From the NCBI GenBank assembly GCA_021739805.1, contig JAIPBB010000009.1:1-38344 (forward strand): DNA of 38,344 bases, written 5' to 3'. This document shows positions 1 to 7,136 of the stretch, piece after piece; the stretch's first letter is position 1, and each line of letters opens with the position of its first letter. The DNA is from Saprospiraceae bacterium (GTDB lineage Bacteria; Bacteroidota; Bacteroidia; Bacteroidales; JAIPBB01). Position numbers and translations under genes: made by a program. Below the pieces are notes generated by a model. That model made no database searches and had not been told where the DNA came from. It saw only the letters and a program-made list of their open reading frames with translations.

Positions 1-400
1 AATATTACTGTATAAGCATTAATCTTATTGCTAACAAGTTGATCTCCACCAGAGCTTGCTTCCTCTTCAGATTAACGCCGGAATATTACAAATTAATTTT
101 TAATTTTCTACCAACCATTTTTGCACACATTACCTTAAATACAAACAAATCTAAAATCGTTAATCGATGTTCTCCCGACACTTCGTTTACGCAACAGGCT
201 TGTTCTTAAATCAATTTATTTACAATTGTTGACAAACACGATTTTAGTTAATACCGATGTGAATTAATTAACAGTCCAAATCTAATATTAAATATTGTTT
301 CACACGGCATTAACCATTGTAAAACTCAAAATGTCCTTTGGACTATTTTGAATTAACAATTGGTATAACATTGCAAAAACAATCAATTAACTGAATATCC
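1..400. other. Non-coding AT-rich stretch, no gene recognised
   Basis: No convincing coding region is visible on either strand. One plus-strand frame is open from the window edge to about position 208, but its translation is rich in Cys, Ile and Asn and resembles nothing I know. The opposite strand has a short open stretch at about 1-66 with no start codon. A slightly less AT-rich patch at 45-85 could be the edge of a gene lying outside the window. Confidence 0.5.
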
Positions 401-435
401 AAAAAAAAAGCCCTTAGAAAATTTCCAAGAGCTTT
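401..435 (-). terminator. Rho-independent terminator of the EF-G-like gene
   Basis: Read on the minus strand, a 12-14 bp stem (AAAGCTCTTGGAAA against TTTCTAAGGGCTTT, continuous if two G-U pairs are allowed) is followed by a run of nine T. It starts about 20 bases past the stop codon of the EF-G-like gene, the expected place for an intrinsic terminator. Confidence 0.9.
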
Positions 436-453
436 CTATATAAAGTTTTATTT

Positions 454-2658
454 TTAATCTTCGTCCTGTTCTTCTTCGTATGCTTTCAGTAGTTTATCCT
501 GAATGTCTGATGGAACCTGGCCATATTCATTAAATTTCATTGTAAACATTGCTCTGCCACTGGTTAGTGAACTTAAGGTAGTTGAATATTTATTCATTTC
601 GGCAAGAGGAACTCTTGCTTTAATTTTCTGATAATTTCCTTCTCCGTCCATTCCCATAATCAAAGCTCTTCTTCCCTGAAGGTCAGTCATAACACTTCCC
701 ATCATATCTTCAGGAACCATAACTTCAACATCAAAAATCGGTTCAAGAATTTTTGGACCGGCTTCTTTAAACGCCATTGAAAAAGCATTTCTTCCTGCAA
801 GTTTAAATGAAATTTCATTAGAATCAACTGAGTGCATTTTTCCATCATAAACAGCAACTCTAATATCTCTTGCATAAGAACCTGTCAAAGGACCTTGCTC
901 CATTCTTTCCATTATTCCTTTAAGAATGGCAGGTAAGAAACGGGTTTCGATAGCACCGCCAACAATACAATTATAAAATATCAACTTGCCACCCCAATCA
1001 AGATCTACTTCGTCTTTTCCTCTAATGTTTAAAGTAACTTCTGAATCGCCTTTGCTAATTACTAATGGAGCGACAGACGATTTACGCATAGTTTGTTTTA
1101 ATCTAAAGTTCTTTGGTTCGGGCATACCTTCAATATATGGTTCAATCAACATATGCACTTCACCAAATTGCCCTGAGCCACCTGATTGTTTTTTGTGCAT
1201 ATATGTTGCTTGAGCAACTCGAGTAATAGTTTCTCTATATGCAATTTTTGGATTAATATAATCAACTTCCACTTTTTCAAGTTTCTCAAGATGCCATTTT
1301 AAAATATTTAAATGAAGCTCTCCCTGGCCTTCAACTATCATTTGCCTAAGCTCTTTTGAAAAACCCGGAACAATAGTTGGGTCAACTCTATGATATGAAT
1401 TTAACGCTGCTCCTAATTTCTCATCATCATTTGAATTTTTTGCTTTCACTGCAACCCTGAATTTCGGTTCAGGAAACTCCATAGGTTTAACAATAATTCC
1501 TTTAGCTTTTGGAGTATTTAAAGTTTCATTTATTTTTGTTGCCTTAAGTTTGATAGTTGCTCCAATATCTCCAACAACAATTTTATCAACCTTTTCACGC
1601 TTTTTACCTGCTGTAATTAATAATTGTGGAATTCTTTCTTTATTACCGTTTTTCGCATTCAAAAGATCCATTCCTTCTGTTACTTCACCTGATAAAACTT
1701 TGAAATAAACTATCTCTCCAAGATGAGACTCTTGGCCTGTTTTAAACACAAACAATGTAGTCTCTTTGCTTTCAGGTGAAATTTCTTTACCGTCTGCAGT
1801 TATATATTTTTCTAAATCTGATGAAAGGGGTACTGATGAATTAATAAATTCCATCAATCTGTCAACACCCATATTTTGTTTTGCTGAAATACAAAACACA
1901 GGAAATAAATCTCTGTTAACAAGTCCTAGTTTTAGCCCTTTTGCCATTTGTTCTTCATTAAGAGTTCCTTCTTCGAAGAATATCTCCATTAAAGCTTCGT
2001 CACTTTCGGCGGCTGATTCAATTAATGTTTCTCTAAGTTCTTCAACCTTTCCCATTTCTGAATCAGGAATATCTAATATTTCAGGATTACCTCCGCCTGT
2101 AGGATATTTATATAATTTCATCGAAATCACATCAACGATAGAATTGAATCCAAGTCCTGTTGATATTGGATATTGTGCAATTGTAACTTTATCACCGAAT
2201 TGAGTTTTCAATTGACGGATTGTCTCATCAAAATTTGCTTTTTCGTGTTCTAGTTGGTTTATAACAAAGGCAACCGGCATATTTTCTTTTGTAGTATATC
2301 GCCATGTTATTTCAGTACCAACTTCAACACCATTTTGTGCATTTACAACCATAAATGCAGTATCGGCAACTTTTAAGGAGGCTATTACTTCGCCAATAAA
2401 ATCATCAAAACCCGGTGTGTCAATAATATTTATTTTCTTTCCATTATACTCAGTATAGAGTAGAGTTGAAACAACAGAATTCTCTCTTTCAAGTTCAATT
2501 TCTCGATAATCTGAAACAGTGTTTTTGTCGTCAATTGTACCTCTTCTATTAATAACACCACCTAAAAAAAGCATTGTTTCAGCTAAGGTGGTTTTTCCTG
2601 ATTTTGCACCTCCGATGAGAGCAATGTTCTTTATTTCGTTCGATTGATAAACCTTCAT
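454..2658 (-). CDS. EF-G-like translation factor (EF-G paralogue)
   Basis: This 734-aa protein has the EF-G layout: an N-terminal G domain, domain II, a domain IV entered through a GQFGEV motif, and a C-terminal EF-G domain. The length is close to that of classical EF-G. The P-loop is GGAKSGKT (16-23). The GTPase motifs are unusual. The canonical DTPGH becomes DTPGF (80-84), losing the His that positions the water for GTP hydrolysis. NKxD becomes NQLE (134-137), and the switch-I RGITI becomes RENSV (58-62). This is therefore a paralogue and not the housekeeping FusA. From family knowledge, an EF-G2 of Bacteroides has been reported to support translocation without GTP hydrolysis and to matter under starvation; a similar role here is inference. 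ATG at 2658 is the natural start, just before the conserved G domain. The gene stands alone, followed by a terminator and preceded by a 550-bp repeat-filled spacer. Confidence 0.93.
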   Translation of the reverse strand: MKVYQSNEIKNIALIGGAKSGKTTLAETMLFLGGVINRRGTIDDKNTVSDYREIELERENSVVSTLLYTEYNGKKINIIDTPGFDDFIGEVIASLKVADTAFMVVNAQNGVEVGTEITWRYTTKENMPVAFVINQLEHEKANFDETIRQLKTQFGDKVTIAQYPISTGLGFNSIVDVISMKLYKYPTGGGNPEILDIPDSEMGKVEELRETLIESAAESDEALMEIFFEEGTLNEEQMAKGLKLGLVNRDLFPVFCISAKQNMGVDRLMEFINSSVPLSSDLEKYITADGKEISPESKETTLFVFKTGQESHLGEIVYFKVLSGEVTEGMDLLNAKNGNKERIPQLLITAGKKREKVDKIVVGDIGATIKLKATKINETLNTPKAKGIIVKPMEFPEPKFRVAVKAKNSNDDEKLGAALNSYHRVDPTIVPGFSKELRQMIVEGQGELHLNILKWHLEKLEKVEVDYINPKIAYRETITRVAQATYMHKKQSGGSGQFGEVHMLIEPYIEGMPEPKNFRLKQTMRKSSVAPLVISKGDSEVTLNIRGKDEVDLDWGGKLIFYNCIVGGAIETRFLPAILKGIMERMEQGPLTGSYARDIRVAVYDGKMHSVDSNEISFKLAGRNAFSMAFKEAGPKILEPIFDVEVMVPEDMMGSVMTDLQGRRALIMGMDGEGNYQKIKARVPLAEMNKYSTTLSSLTSGRAMFTMKFNEYGQVPSDIQDKLLKAYEEEQDED

Positions 2659-2760
2659 TTGCGTTTATTTATATTTATAAAATTATCCAATTTTTTAAGG
2701 ACGGTAAAAGTATGAAAAACTGTTTAATCTACCAAAAAAGACTTTAATGATAATTGCTTT

Positions 2761-3126
2761 ATTTGCTTCGCATCATTTACTTCGTGTCATTTGTTTCACG
2801 TCATTTGTCCTGCGGACGTCATTTACCCTACGGGTGTCATTTGCTTCGCATCATTTGTTTCACGTCATTTGCCCTTCGGGCGTCATTAACCCTAGGGGTG
2901 TCATTTGCTTTGCGTCATTTACTTCGTGTCATTTGTTTCACGTCATTTGTCCTGCGGACGTCATTTACCCTAGGGGTGTCATTTGCTTCGCATCATTTGT
3001 TTCACGTCATTTGCCCTTCGGGCGTCATTAACCCTACGGGTGTCATTTGCTTCGCGTCATTTGTTTCACGTCATTTACCCTACGGGTGTCATCTGCTTCG
3101 CATTATTTGTTTCGCATCATTATTTG
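2761..3126. repeat. Array of ~24 mini-hairpin repeats, 14 or 18 nt each
   Basis: About 24 head-to-tail units each begin TCATT and continue as a short self-complementary stem around a TNC triloop. The 14-nt form has 3-bp stems (TGC-TTC-GCA, TAC-TTC-GTG, TGT-TTC-ACG). The 18-nt form has 5-bp stems (TGTCC-TGC-GGACG, TACCC-TAC-GGGTG, TGCCC-TTC-GGGCG). Both arms change together, so pairing is kept while sequence varies. Units 2-10 (2773-2914) and 11-19 (2915-3056) form a 142-bp tandem duplication differing at only three positions. There are no unique spacers, so it is not a CRISPR array, and no plausible protein is encoded. It lies between the adenosine kinase gene and the EF-G-like gene, about 100 bp upstream of the latter. 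Function unknown. Confidence 0.9.
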
Positions 3127-3141
3127 TAATTTTTGCAATTG

Positions 3142-3221
3142 AATGACTACTAAATGACAAAGAATGACAACCTAATGACCATTAATGACTACATAATGAC
3201 AAGCTTGTGACTAATTATGAC
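3142..3221. repeat. Eight TGAC motifs at helical spacing
   Basis: Immediately beside the mini-hairpin array, the shared GTCAT core appears in the opposite orientation as (A)ATGAC. TGAC begins at 3144, 3155, 3165, 3176, 3186, 3197, 3208 and 3218, so the steps are 11, 10, 11, 10, 11, 11 and 10 bp, a mean of about 10.6. That equals one turn of B-DNA and would place every motif on the same face. The last copy touches the 3' end of the kinase gene. Protein-binding array or bent DNA are possible readings; neither is shown. Confidence 0.8.
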
Positions 3222-4198
3222 ATTATGATTCTATTCACCATTTCATGAATCTCTTCCCAGGTTTTATCGCTAATTTTCGCCCCAATAACTTCTATTACTT
3301 TTCCTGAAAGTACAGAACCAATATCACCACATTTATCAAGAGATAATCCTTTTGTCAGACCAAACAAAAATCCTGCGGCATAAAGGTCGCCGGCTCCGGT
3401 TGTGTCGATACTGTTAGCTTTTATAACGCCAATTTTATGAAACTCACTATTTCGTTTAACTAATGAACCATTCTTGCCAATTTTCACCACTGCAATATCA
3501 CAAATTGCTGCAAGTTCATTTAATGCTTCTTCAGTTTCTTTTCCTGTGAAAGCTTTTGCTTCTTCTTCATTTGCGAAAATTATATCAACATAATCTTTTA
3601 CAATTCTTTGAAGAAATTCAATATTGCCTTCAACCACATTATAACTTGCAAGGTCAAGAGAAACCAAAAGTCCATTCTCTTTAGCCATTTTAACTGCCTT
3701 CTCAATTAAATCATGATTTTGAACCAAATATCCTTCAATATGAAAATAGTTGTATCCATGAAAGGTGGCAGGAGTTATATCATCAGCCGATAGCTCAATT
3801 GCTGCTCCAAGATAGGTTGCAAATGTTCTTTCAGAATCGGGACTTACAAGAGCAACAGCTAAACCTGTATCAGCAATTCCAATTGGTAAATTTGGATTGA
3901 TATTGCTTTGGAGCATATCGTTTTTGAAGAATTCTCCATATTTATCATTTCCTACTTTTCCCATGAAACCTGTTTCGATTCCCAGCTTAGCAAGACCATG
4001 AATAGTGTTTGCTGCAGAACCACCCGATGCTTGTTGCTGTTCTAAATCTTTGGTTCCTTCGATTACAATATTGCTATTTTCTTTATCAACTAATTGCATA
4101 CTTCCCTTTGGCAGAGAGAATTTTTCTAATGTTGCATCATTGTCGAGCTTTGTCATTATATCAACTAATGCATTGCCAAGGCCTAAAACTTTTGTCAT
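3215..4198 (-). CDS. Adenosine kinase-like PfkB-family sugar/nucleoside kinase
   Basis: A 327-aa ribokinase-fold (PfkB family) enzyme that would transfer phosphate from ATP to the sugar hydroxyl of a nucleoside. Visible signatures are the N-terminal LGLGNALVD, the glycine-rich substrate-binding GGSAANT around residues 59-65, and the C-terminal DTTGAGD with the catalytic Asp and oxyanion-hole Gly-Ala-Gly. The N-terminal half (PKGSMQLVD, SGGSAANTIHGLAKLG) is the pattern typical of Bacteroidota proteins annotated as adenosine kinase, which salvage adenosine to AMP in the cytosol. The exact substrate is not settled by sequence. Length is normal and complete. It runs in the same direction as the EF-G-like gene but is separated by 556 bp of repeats, so the two are probably not one operon. 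Confidence 0.88.
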   Translation of the reverse strand: MTKVLGLGNALVDIMTKLDNDATLEKFSLPKGSMQLVDKENSNIVIEGTKDLEQQQASGGSAANTIHGLAKLGIETGFMGKVGNDKYGEFFKNDMLQSNINPNLPIGIADTGLAVALVSPDSERTFATYLGAAIELSADDITPATFHGYNYFHIEGYLVQNHDLIEKAVKMAKENGLLVSLDLASYNVVEGNIEFLQRIVKDYVDIIFANEEEAKAFTGKETEEALNELAAICDIAVVKIGKNGSLVKRNSEFHKIGVIKANSIDTTGAGDLYAAGFLFGLTKGLSLDKCGDIGSVLSGKVIEVIGAKISDKTWEEIHEMVNRIIMS

Positions 4199-4276
4199 TT
4201 TATTAAAGATTTTATGGTTCTACTATTATTCTAATGGAGAGGTAATGTATGTAATTTCATATAGCTTTCAAGGCTG

Positions 4277-4327
4277 GAAGTCAGAAGACCGAAGCTGGAA
4301 GTAAGCTCACTTCTGTCTTCTGACTTC
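4277..4327. repeat. 13-bp inverted repeat (GAAGTCAGAAGAC)
   Basis: GAAGTCAGAAGAC (4277-4289) and its exact reverse complement (4315-4327) enclose a 25-nt loop, itself flanked by the smaller pair GAAGT/ACTTC. No T-run follows, so it is not a standard terminator. Similar GAAGTCAG text appears at the very end of the window (38336-38344), suggesting a dispersed intergenic repeat family. Confidence 0.7.
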
Positions 4328-4414
4328 AAACCATTTTCAAAGACGAAATCATTTTGTACATTTTGATAAATTCTTAATTCCAATAAAATCGTTGTAGTAC
4401 CGATTAAATTATAT

Positions 4415-4441
4415 AAAAAAAGCCACTTTGCGGTGGCTTTT
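4415..4441 (-). terminator. Rho-independent terminator of tRNA-Asn
   Basis: On the minus strand AAAAGCCAC-CGCAAA-GTGGCTTTT forms a 9-bp stem with a 6-nt loop followed by a T-run. It starts 8 bases after the tRNA 3' end. Confidence 0.93.
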
Positions 4442-4448
4442 ACTTTTG

Positions 4449-4522
4449 CTCCTCCTCTTGGACTCGAACCAAGGACCCTCTGATTAACAGTCAGATGCTC
4501 TAACCGGCTGAGCTAAGGAGGA
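4449..4522 (-). tRNA. tRNA-Asn (anticodon GTT)
   Basis: The reverse strand folds into a complete 74-nt cloverleaf: acceptor stem TCCTCCT/AGGAGGA, D arm GCTC/GAGC, anticodon stem TCTGA/TCAGA with loop CTGTTAA (anticodon GTT), and T arm CTTGG/CCAAG with loop TTCGAGT. The discriminator base is G, matching tRNA-Asn identity. The 3' CCA is not encoded (CAA follows) and must be added after transcription. It has its own promoter and terminator, so it is a single-gene unit. Confidence 0.97.
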
Positions 4523-4538
4523 TTCTAAAAAAGTGGTG

Positions 4539-4570
4539 CAAAAATATACTTAAAGATTCAATTACGCAAA
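4539..4570 (-). promoter_or_regulatory. Bacteroidota-type promoter for tRNA-Asn
   Basis: On the minus strand TTTG (4567-4570) and TATTTTTG (4539-4546) are spaced by 20 bp, matching the -33 TTTG / -7 TAnnTTTG consensus. The expected transcription start lies about 10 nt before the tRNA 5' end. Confidence 0.85.
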
Positions 4571-4728
4571 ACTTTTTTAATAAAATATTACTAAAATGTT
4601 AAATAATTTTAAAAGCATCAAATAATCATCTAAATTTTAAGCATTTATAGTTTTCTAATCGAAACAAAATAGCAAATAAAATTTTAAAATTCATTTTAAA
4701 TAATATCCATAAAAGCAAAAATTGCTAA

Positions 4729-4941
4729 TTAATCTATTGTAACATTCTTCACTCTTCCAACTTCCCCTGATTCCAACATGACTTTAATTCCATGAGGATG
4801 GTTTGGCGATTTGGTAAGTATTCTTTTTACAATGCCTTCGGTTAGTTCAGATGTTCGCTGGTCTTGCTTTTGAACAACTTCAACTAATGAACCGATTTGG
4901 ATATTGCTTCTAATCTTGCCGTCAAGTTTTTCATTTTCCAT
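4729..4941 (-). CDS. ywbE: YwbE family protein (DUF2196)
   Basis: A 70-aa protein with the full YwbE pattern: the N-terminal IRSNIQIGSLVEVVQKQDQ, then a TEGIVKRILTKSPNHPHGIKV core, then a C-terminal GEVGRVKNV. The family is small, widespread and uncharacterised; the KOW/SH3-like beta pattern hints at nucleic-acid or ribosome-related binding, which is inference. The protein is full length for the family. The gene stands alone, more than 200 bp from both neighbours, and no strong promoter motif is visible upstream. Confidence 0.9.
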   Translation of the reverse strand: MENEKLDGKIRSNIQIGSLVEVVQKQDQRTSELTEGIVKRILTKSPNHPHGIKVMLESGEVGRVKNVTID

Positions 4942-5253
4942 ATGGATTATATTTATTGATTAATTAGAGTCTGTCAATGTCCAAGAGTTACAATTATTAT
5001 ATAAAAACTCAAATTTCAAGTACCAAAATTCAAATAAATTACAATGTTCAAAAATACAATGATCTAAACAGTTTCATCGCTGTTTTAAATATCAATCCAA
5101 ACGGGCTTCCTTCGCTCGAATGGACAAGTTTTGATTATTGATATTTGGAATTTATTCATACGGACAAGTTTTGTCATTTGTTTTTTGTTATTTGGTGCTT
5201 TATGTAAAAACTTGTTTGACTTCATGTATAGACACTAATTATTCCCTTCTTAT
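4942..5253. other. Intergenic spacer with dispersed A/T repeat text
   Basis: No gene is visible. The stretch at 5174-5203 (TTGTCATTTGTTTTTTG followed by TTATTTGGTGCTT) recurs nearly unchanged near 33892-33920 upstream of the sirtuin gene, and its GTCATTTGTTT core resembles the units of the array at 2.8-3.1 kb. A GGACAAGTTTTG motif occurs twice (near 5123 and 5163). Confidence 0.6.
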
Positions 5254-5781
5254 TTAAAAATTCAAGTGACAAATAATTGTAAGTTTCACTTCATCCGAAA
5301 CCATAAATGTATTTGTCTCTTTTCCAATATTGTAGTCAAGTCGGTTTAATGTCAGATTTCCAAGCAAGACATTATCTTTATAACCAAAAATTATTTCAAC
5401 ATCTTTGGTTACACCATGAATTGTCAGTTTTCCCCGGGTTTTATATACTCCGCCATCAATAACAACAGATTCAGATTTAAAACAAATTTCAGGATATTTT
5501 TCTACATGAAAAAAATCAGCCGAACGCAAATGAACATCTCTCTTTTTGTCATCAGTGTTTATTGTTGAAGCATCAATGCAAACATTAAAACTTGATTTGT
5601 CTAATTCTTTAGGCTTAAAAACAACAGTTCCGGTCATTCCATTAAATGAACCTTCAACAGTTCTTACTTCCATATTACCAATTTCAAAAGTTACTTTCGA
5701 CTTTTCGGCATTTATTGTTTGAGCTTTTCCGGTTGACATCATAGCCAGCCATACAAAAGCTATTATTCCTATTTTATACAT
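5254..5781 (-). CDS. YceI family periplasmic protein
   Basis: A 175-aa secreted protein with a signal peptide (residues 1-20, cut after GKAQ) followed by a complete YceI-like beta-barrel domain. The opening INAEKSKVTFEIGNM matches the family's SxVxFxI strand. The central FFHVEKYPEICFKS and GKLTIHGVTKDVEI segments are diagnostic. YceI proteins bind isoprenoid or amphiphilic ligands in the periplasm; the ligand here is unknown. Start 5781 is chosen because it begins the signal peptide directly and sits 25 nt past a good -7 element. A TetR-family regulator lies 143 bp upstream on the same strand and could control it. Confidence 0.9.
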   Translation of the reverse strand: MYKIGIIAFVWLAMMSTGKAQTINAEKSKVTFEIGNMEVRTVEGSFNGMTGTVVFKPKELDKSSFNVCIDASTINTDDKKRDVHLRSADFFHVEKYPEICFKSESVVIDGGVYKTRGKLTIHGVTKDVEIIFGYKDNVLLGNLTLNRLDYNIGKETNTFMVSDEVKLTIICHLNF

Positions 5782-5806
5782 GAGTTAGTTCTTTAGTTTA
5801 AAACTA

Positions 5807-5814
5807 CAAATTTA
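5807..5814 (-). promoter_or_regulatory. -7 element upstream of the YceI gene
   Basis: TAAATTTG on the minus strand matches TAnnTTTG, 25 nt before the start codon. No clear -33 TTTG lies at 19-21 bp, so this is a partial promoter call. It suggests the gene can be transcribed independently of the upstream TetR gene. Confidence 0.55.
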
Positions 5815-5924
5815 GAATGATTTTAAATAAGAACCTATTAATTGGTCATTATTTAACTATTATTAACATCCTTAAGTGGTTGTAATTATAGAAATAATAG
5901 TTTTAGAAGTTCAAAGAATAGCGG

Positions 5925-6533
5925 CTAAATATTAGTAGAACCATTAATTCCCAAAATCTTATCTATCTGATTCTTTGACTCATTCATAAAGTCAGTATAG
6001 GTTTCGGGTCTTTGTCTGTTTAGATAGAGTAATAATAATCCAATCACAGTATATTTCAACTGAGATTTTTTGCAATTTAACTCTTCCGCCTGAATTAAAT
6101 TATTTTTTAGGCAATAATCCCAATCTGCTTCACAAACATTGTCTAAAGAGCCATTAATCACATCAATTGTTGTTTGTTTATTACCGAAATCGCCAACTTT
6201 TGCCAGATAAAACAAATCAAATATCCCGGGATATTCAACAAAATAACTAATGTAAGCCAGGGAATTTTCTTTTATCTTTTCTAATCCTTTCGTATTTTGT
6301 TTTGTATGGCTTTCAACAAATTCTTTACACTCATTCTGAAAATCACTTACACACAAAAACACTAATTCATTAACGTCTCTAAAATAATTATACATAGTTG
6401 CGAAAGAATACCCGGCTTTATCAGCTATATTTCTAACACTTAAACTTTGCAGTCCCTCCCCTTTTAATATTTCCTTTGTTGCCTGAATGAAATACTCTTT
6501 CATTCTTTTCTCCTGAATTTCTTTATTTTTCAT
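5925..6533 (-). CDS. TetR/AcrR family transcriptional regulator
   Basis: A 202-aa one-component regulator. Residues ~10-60 form the TetR DNA-binding domain: the helix-turn-helix LSVRNIADKAGYSFATMYNYF with the characteristic T-Y-N-Y-F recognition end, followed by a variable all-helical ligand domain. Length is typical. The upstream region holds a -33/-7 promoter with a repeated TTGTTCA-type motif overlapping it, the arrangement of an autorepressor. The nearest downstream gene is the YceI protein on the same strand, the most obvious candidate target. The inducer cannot be read from the sequence. Confidence 0.9.
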   Translation of the reverse strand: MKNKEIQEKRMKEYFIQATKEILKGEGLQSLSVRNIADKAGYSFATMYNYFRDVNELVFLCVSDFQNECKEFVESHTKQNTKGLEKIKENSLAYISYFVEYPGIFDLFYLAKVGDFGNKQTTIDVINGSLDNVCEADWDYCLKNNLIQAEELNCKKSQLKYTVIGLLLLYLNRQRPETYTDFMNESKNQIDKILGINGSTNI

Positions 6534-6557
6534 CCTTATAAAATTTAATTAACAGTG

Positions 6558-6603
6558 CAAATATATTGAACATTGTTCAGAATTGCAAATATTGTTCAGA
6601 ATT
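6558..6603 (-). promoter_or_regulatory. TetR-gene promoter with overlapping operator motifs
   Basis: On the minus strand TTTG (6586-6589) and TATATTTG (6558-6565) are spaced 20 bp, fitting the Bacteroidota consensus. The spacer contains the dyad TGAACA-T-TGTTCA (6567-6579, plus-strand reading). ATTGTTCAGAATT occurs twice as a perfect 13-nt direct repeat (6572-6584 and 6591-6603), 19 bp apart. A repressor bound there would block the polymerase, so autoregulation by the adjacent TetR protein is the simple inference. Confidence 0.75.
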
Positions 6604-6712
6604 TTGTGAAATTATTTTTAATTGACTATAAGGAAAGATGAATAAATTGTAAATCTGTCAAATAATCAAAAACTTACGGTTTGGATTTATTGCATATTGT
6701 GTGATGTGAATT

Positions 6713-6877
6713 CTATTCTTGACCGATAAGCTTCACTTTGCTTTCAGCTAGTTTAGTTTTAATATATTCCTTCAATTGCTCAAAAGTCATATTCTGGGTT
6801 TCAAGACTAATCTTGTTACGTATTTCACGCATCATTTTCACAGCATCAAATGATTTTTCTTTTTTAGTCGTCATCAT
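6713..6877 (-). CDS. Small antitoxin of a PIN-domain toxin pair
   Basis: A 54-aa ORF starting ATGATG, encoding a Lys/Glu-rich helical protein with the FDAVKMMREIRNKIS pattern and a following MTFEQLKEYIKTKL helix. I recognise this as the small antitoxin that accompanies PIN-domain (VapC-like) toxins in Bacteroidota and related bacteria. The gene appears intact. Its start overlaps the 3' end of the toxin remnant by 14 bp, the normal arrangement for translationally coupled toxin-antitoxin pairs in this family. With the toxin destroyed, it is an orphan antitoxin. It could still repress its own promoter or neutralise a related toxin elsewhere; neither is shown. Confidence 0.75.
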   Translation of the reverse strand: MMTTKKEKSFDAVKMMREIRNKISLETQNMTFEQLKEYIKTKLAESKVKLIGQE

Positions 6878-7038
6878 ATTTTATTAAATCTTTAGGACTT
6901 CTTATTTCGAAGATCAGAAACAACGAAAATTATCTAATTTCTGACCAGTCTTTCAAAAAGCTTATAAGTTGCTTCGTGAAACTCTTCGTCAAAATAACCT
7001 CCGACTACAGATGTGTCTATATATATCTTCTGTTTCAT
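6864..7038 (-). pseudogene. PIN-domain toxin remnant (VapC-like), internally deleted
   Basis: The N-terminus is intact: 34 codons from ATG 7038, with KIYIDTSVVGGYFDEEF carrying the first PIN acidic residue (the D of IDTS). An in-frame TAG at 6934-6936 is followed by codons still reading IIFVVSDL, the next PIN strand. The frame then shifts, and the last 14 codons read EIRSPKDLIKYDDD before TAA at 6864. That is the usual C-terminus of this toxin family, overlapping the antitoxin start. Roughly 90-100 central residues, including the remaining catalytic acids, are missing. The toxin is therefore dead by a nonsense codon plus an internal deletion with frameshift. Confidence 0.8.
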
Positions 7039-7136
7039 TTTTTTTACAAATATAGTCAAAAATACGAATTAGGTCAATTATAGCATTCTTAATAAAATGC
7101 GTTTTAATGATTTATATTTTTTATACGACTTAATGT

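Noticed and set aside
1..210. A partial gene entering from the left edge
   Set aside because: One plus-strand frame is open for ~68 codons and a 22-codon minus-strand frame looks protein-like, but neither has a start, family match or normal composition.
2761..3126. CRISPR array
   Set aside because: Units are 14-18 nt and directly adjoining with no unique spacers; no cas genes.
2747..3146. Two overlapping plus-strand open frames through the repeat array
   Set aside because: They are only open because the 14/18-nt units lack stops; the translations are low-complexity cycles of His, Leu, Phe and Arg.
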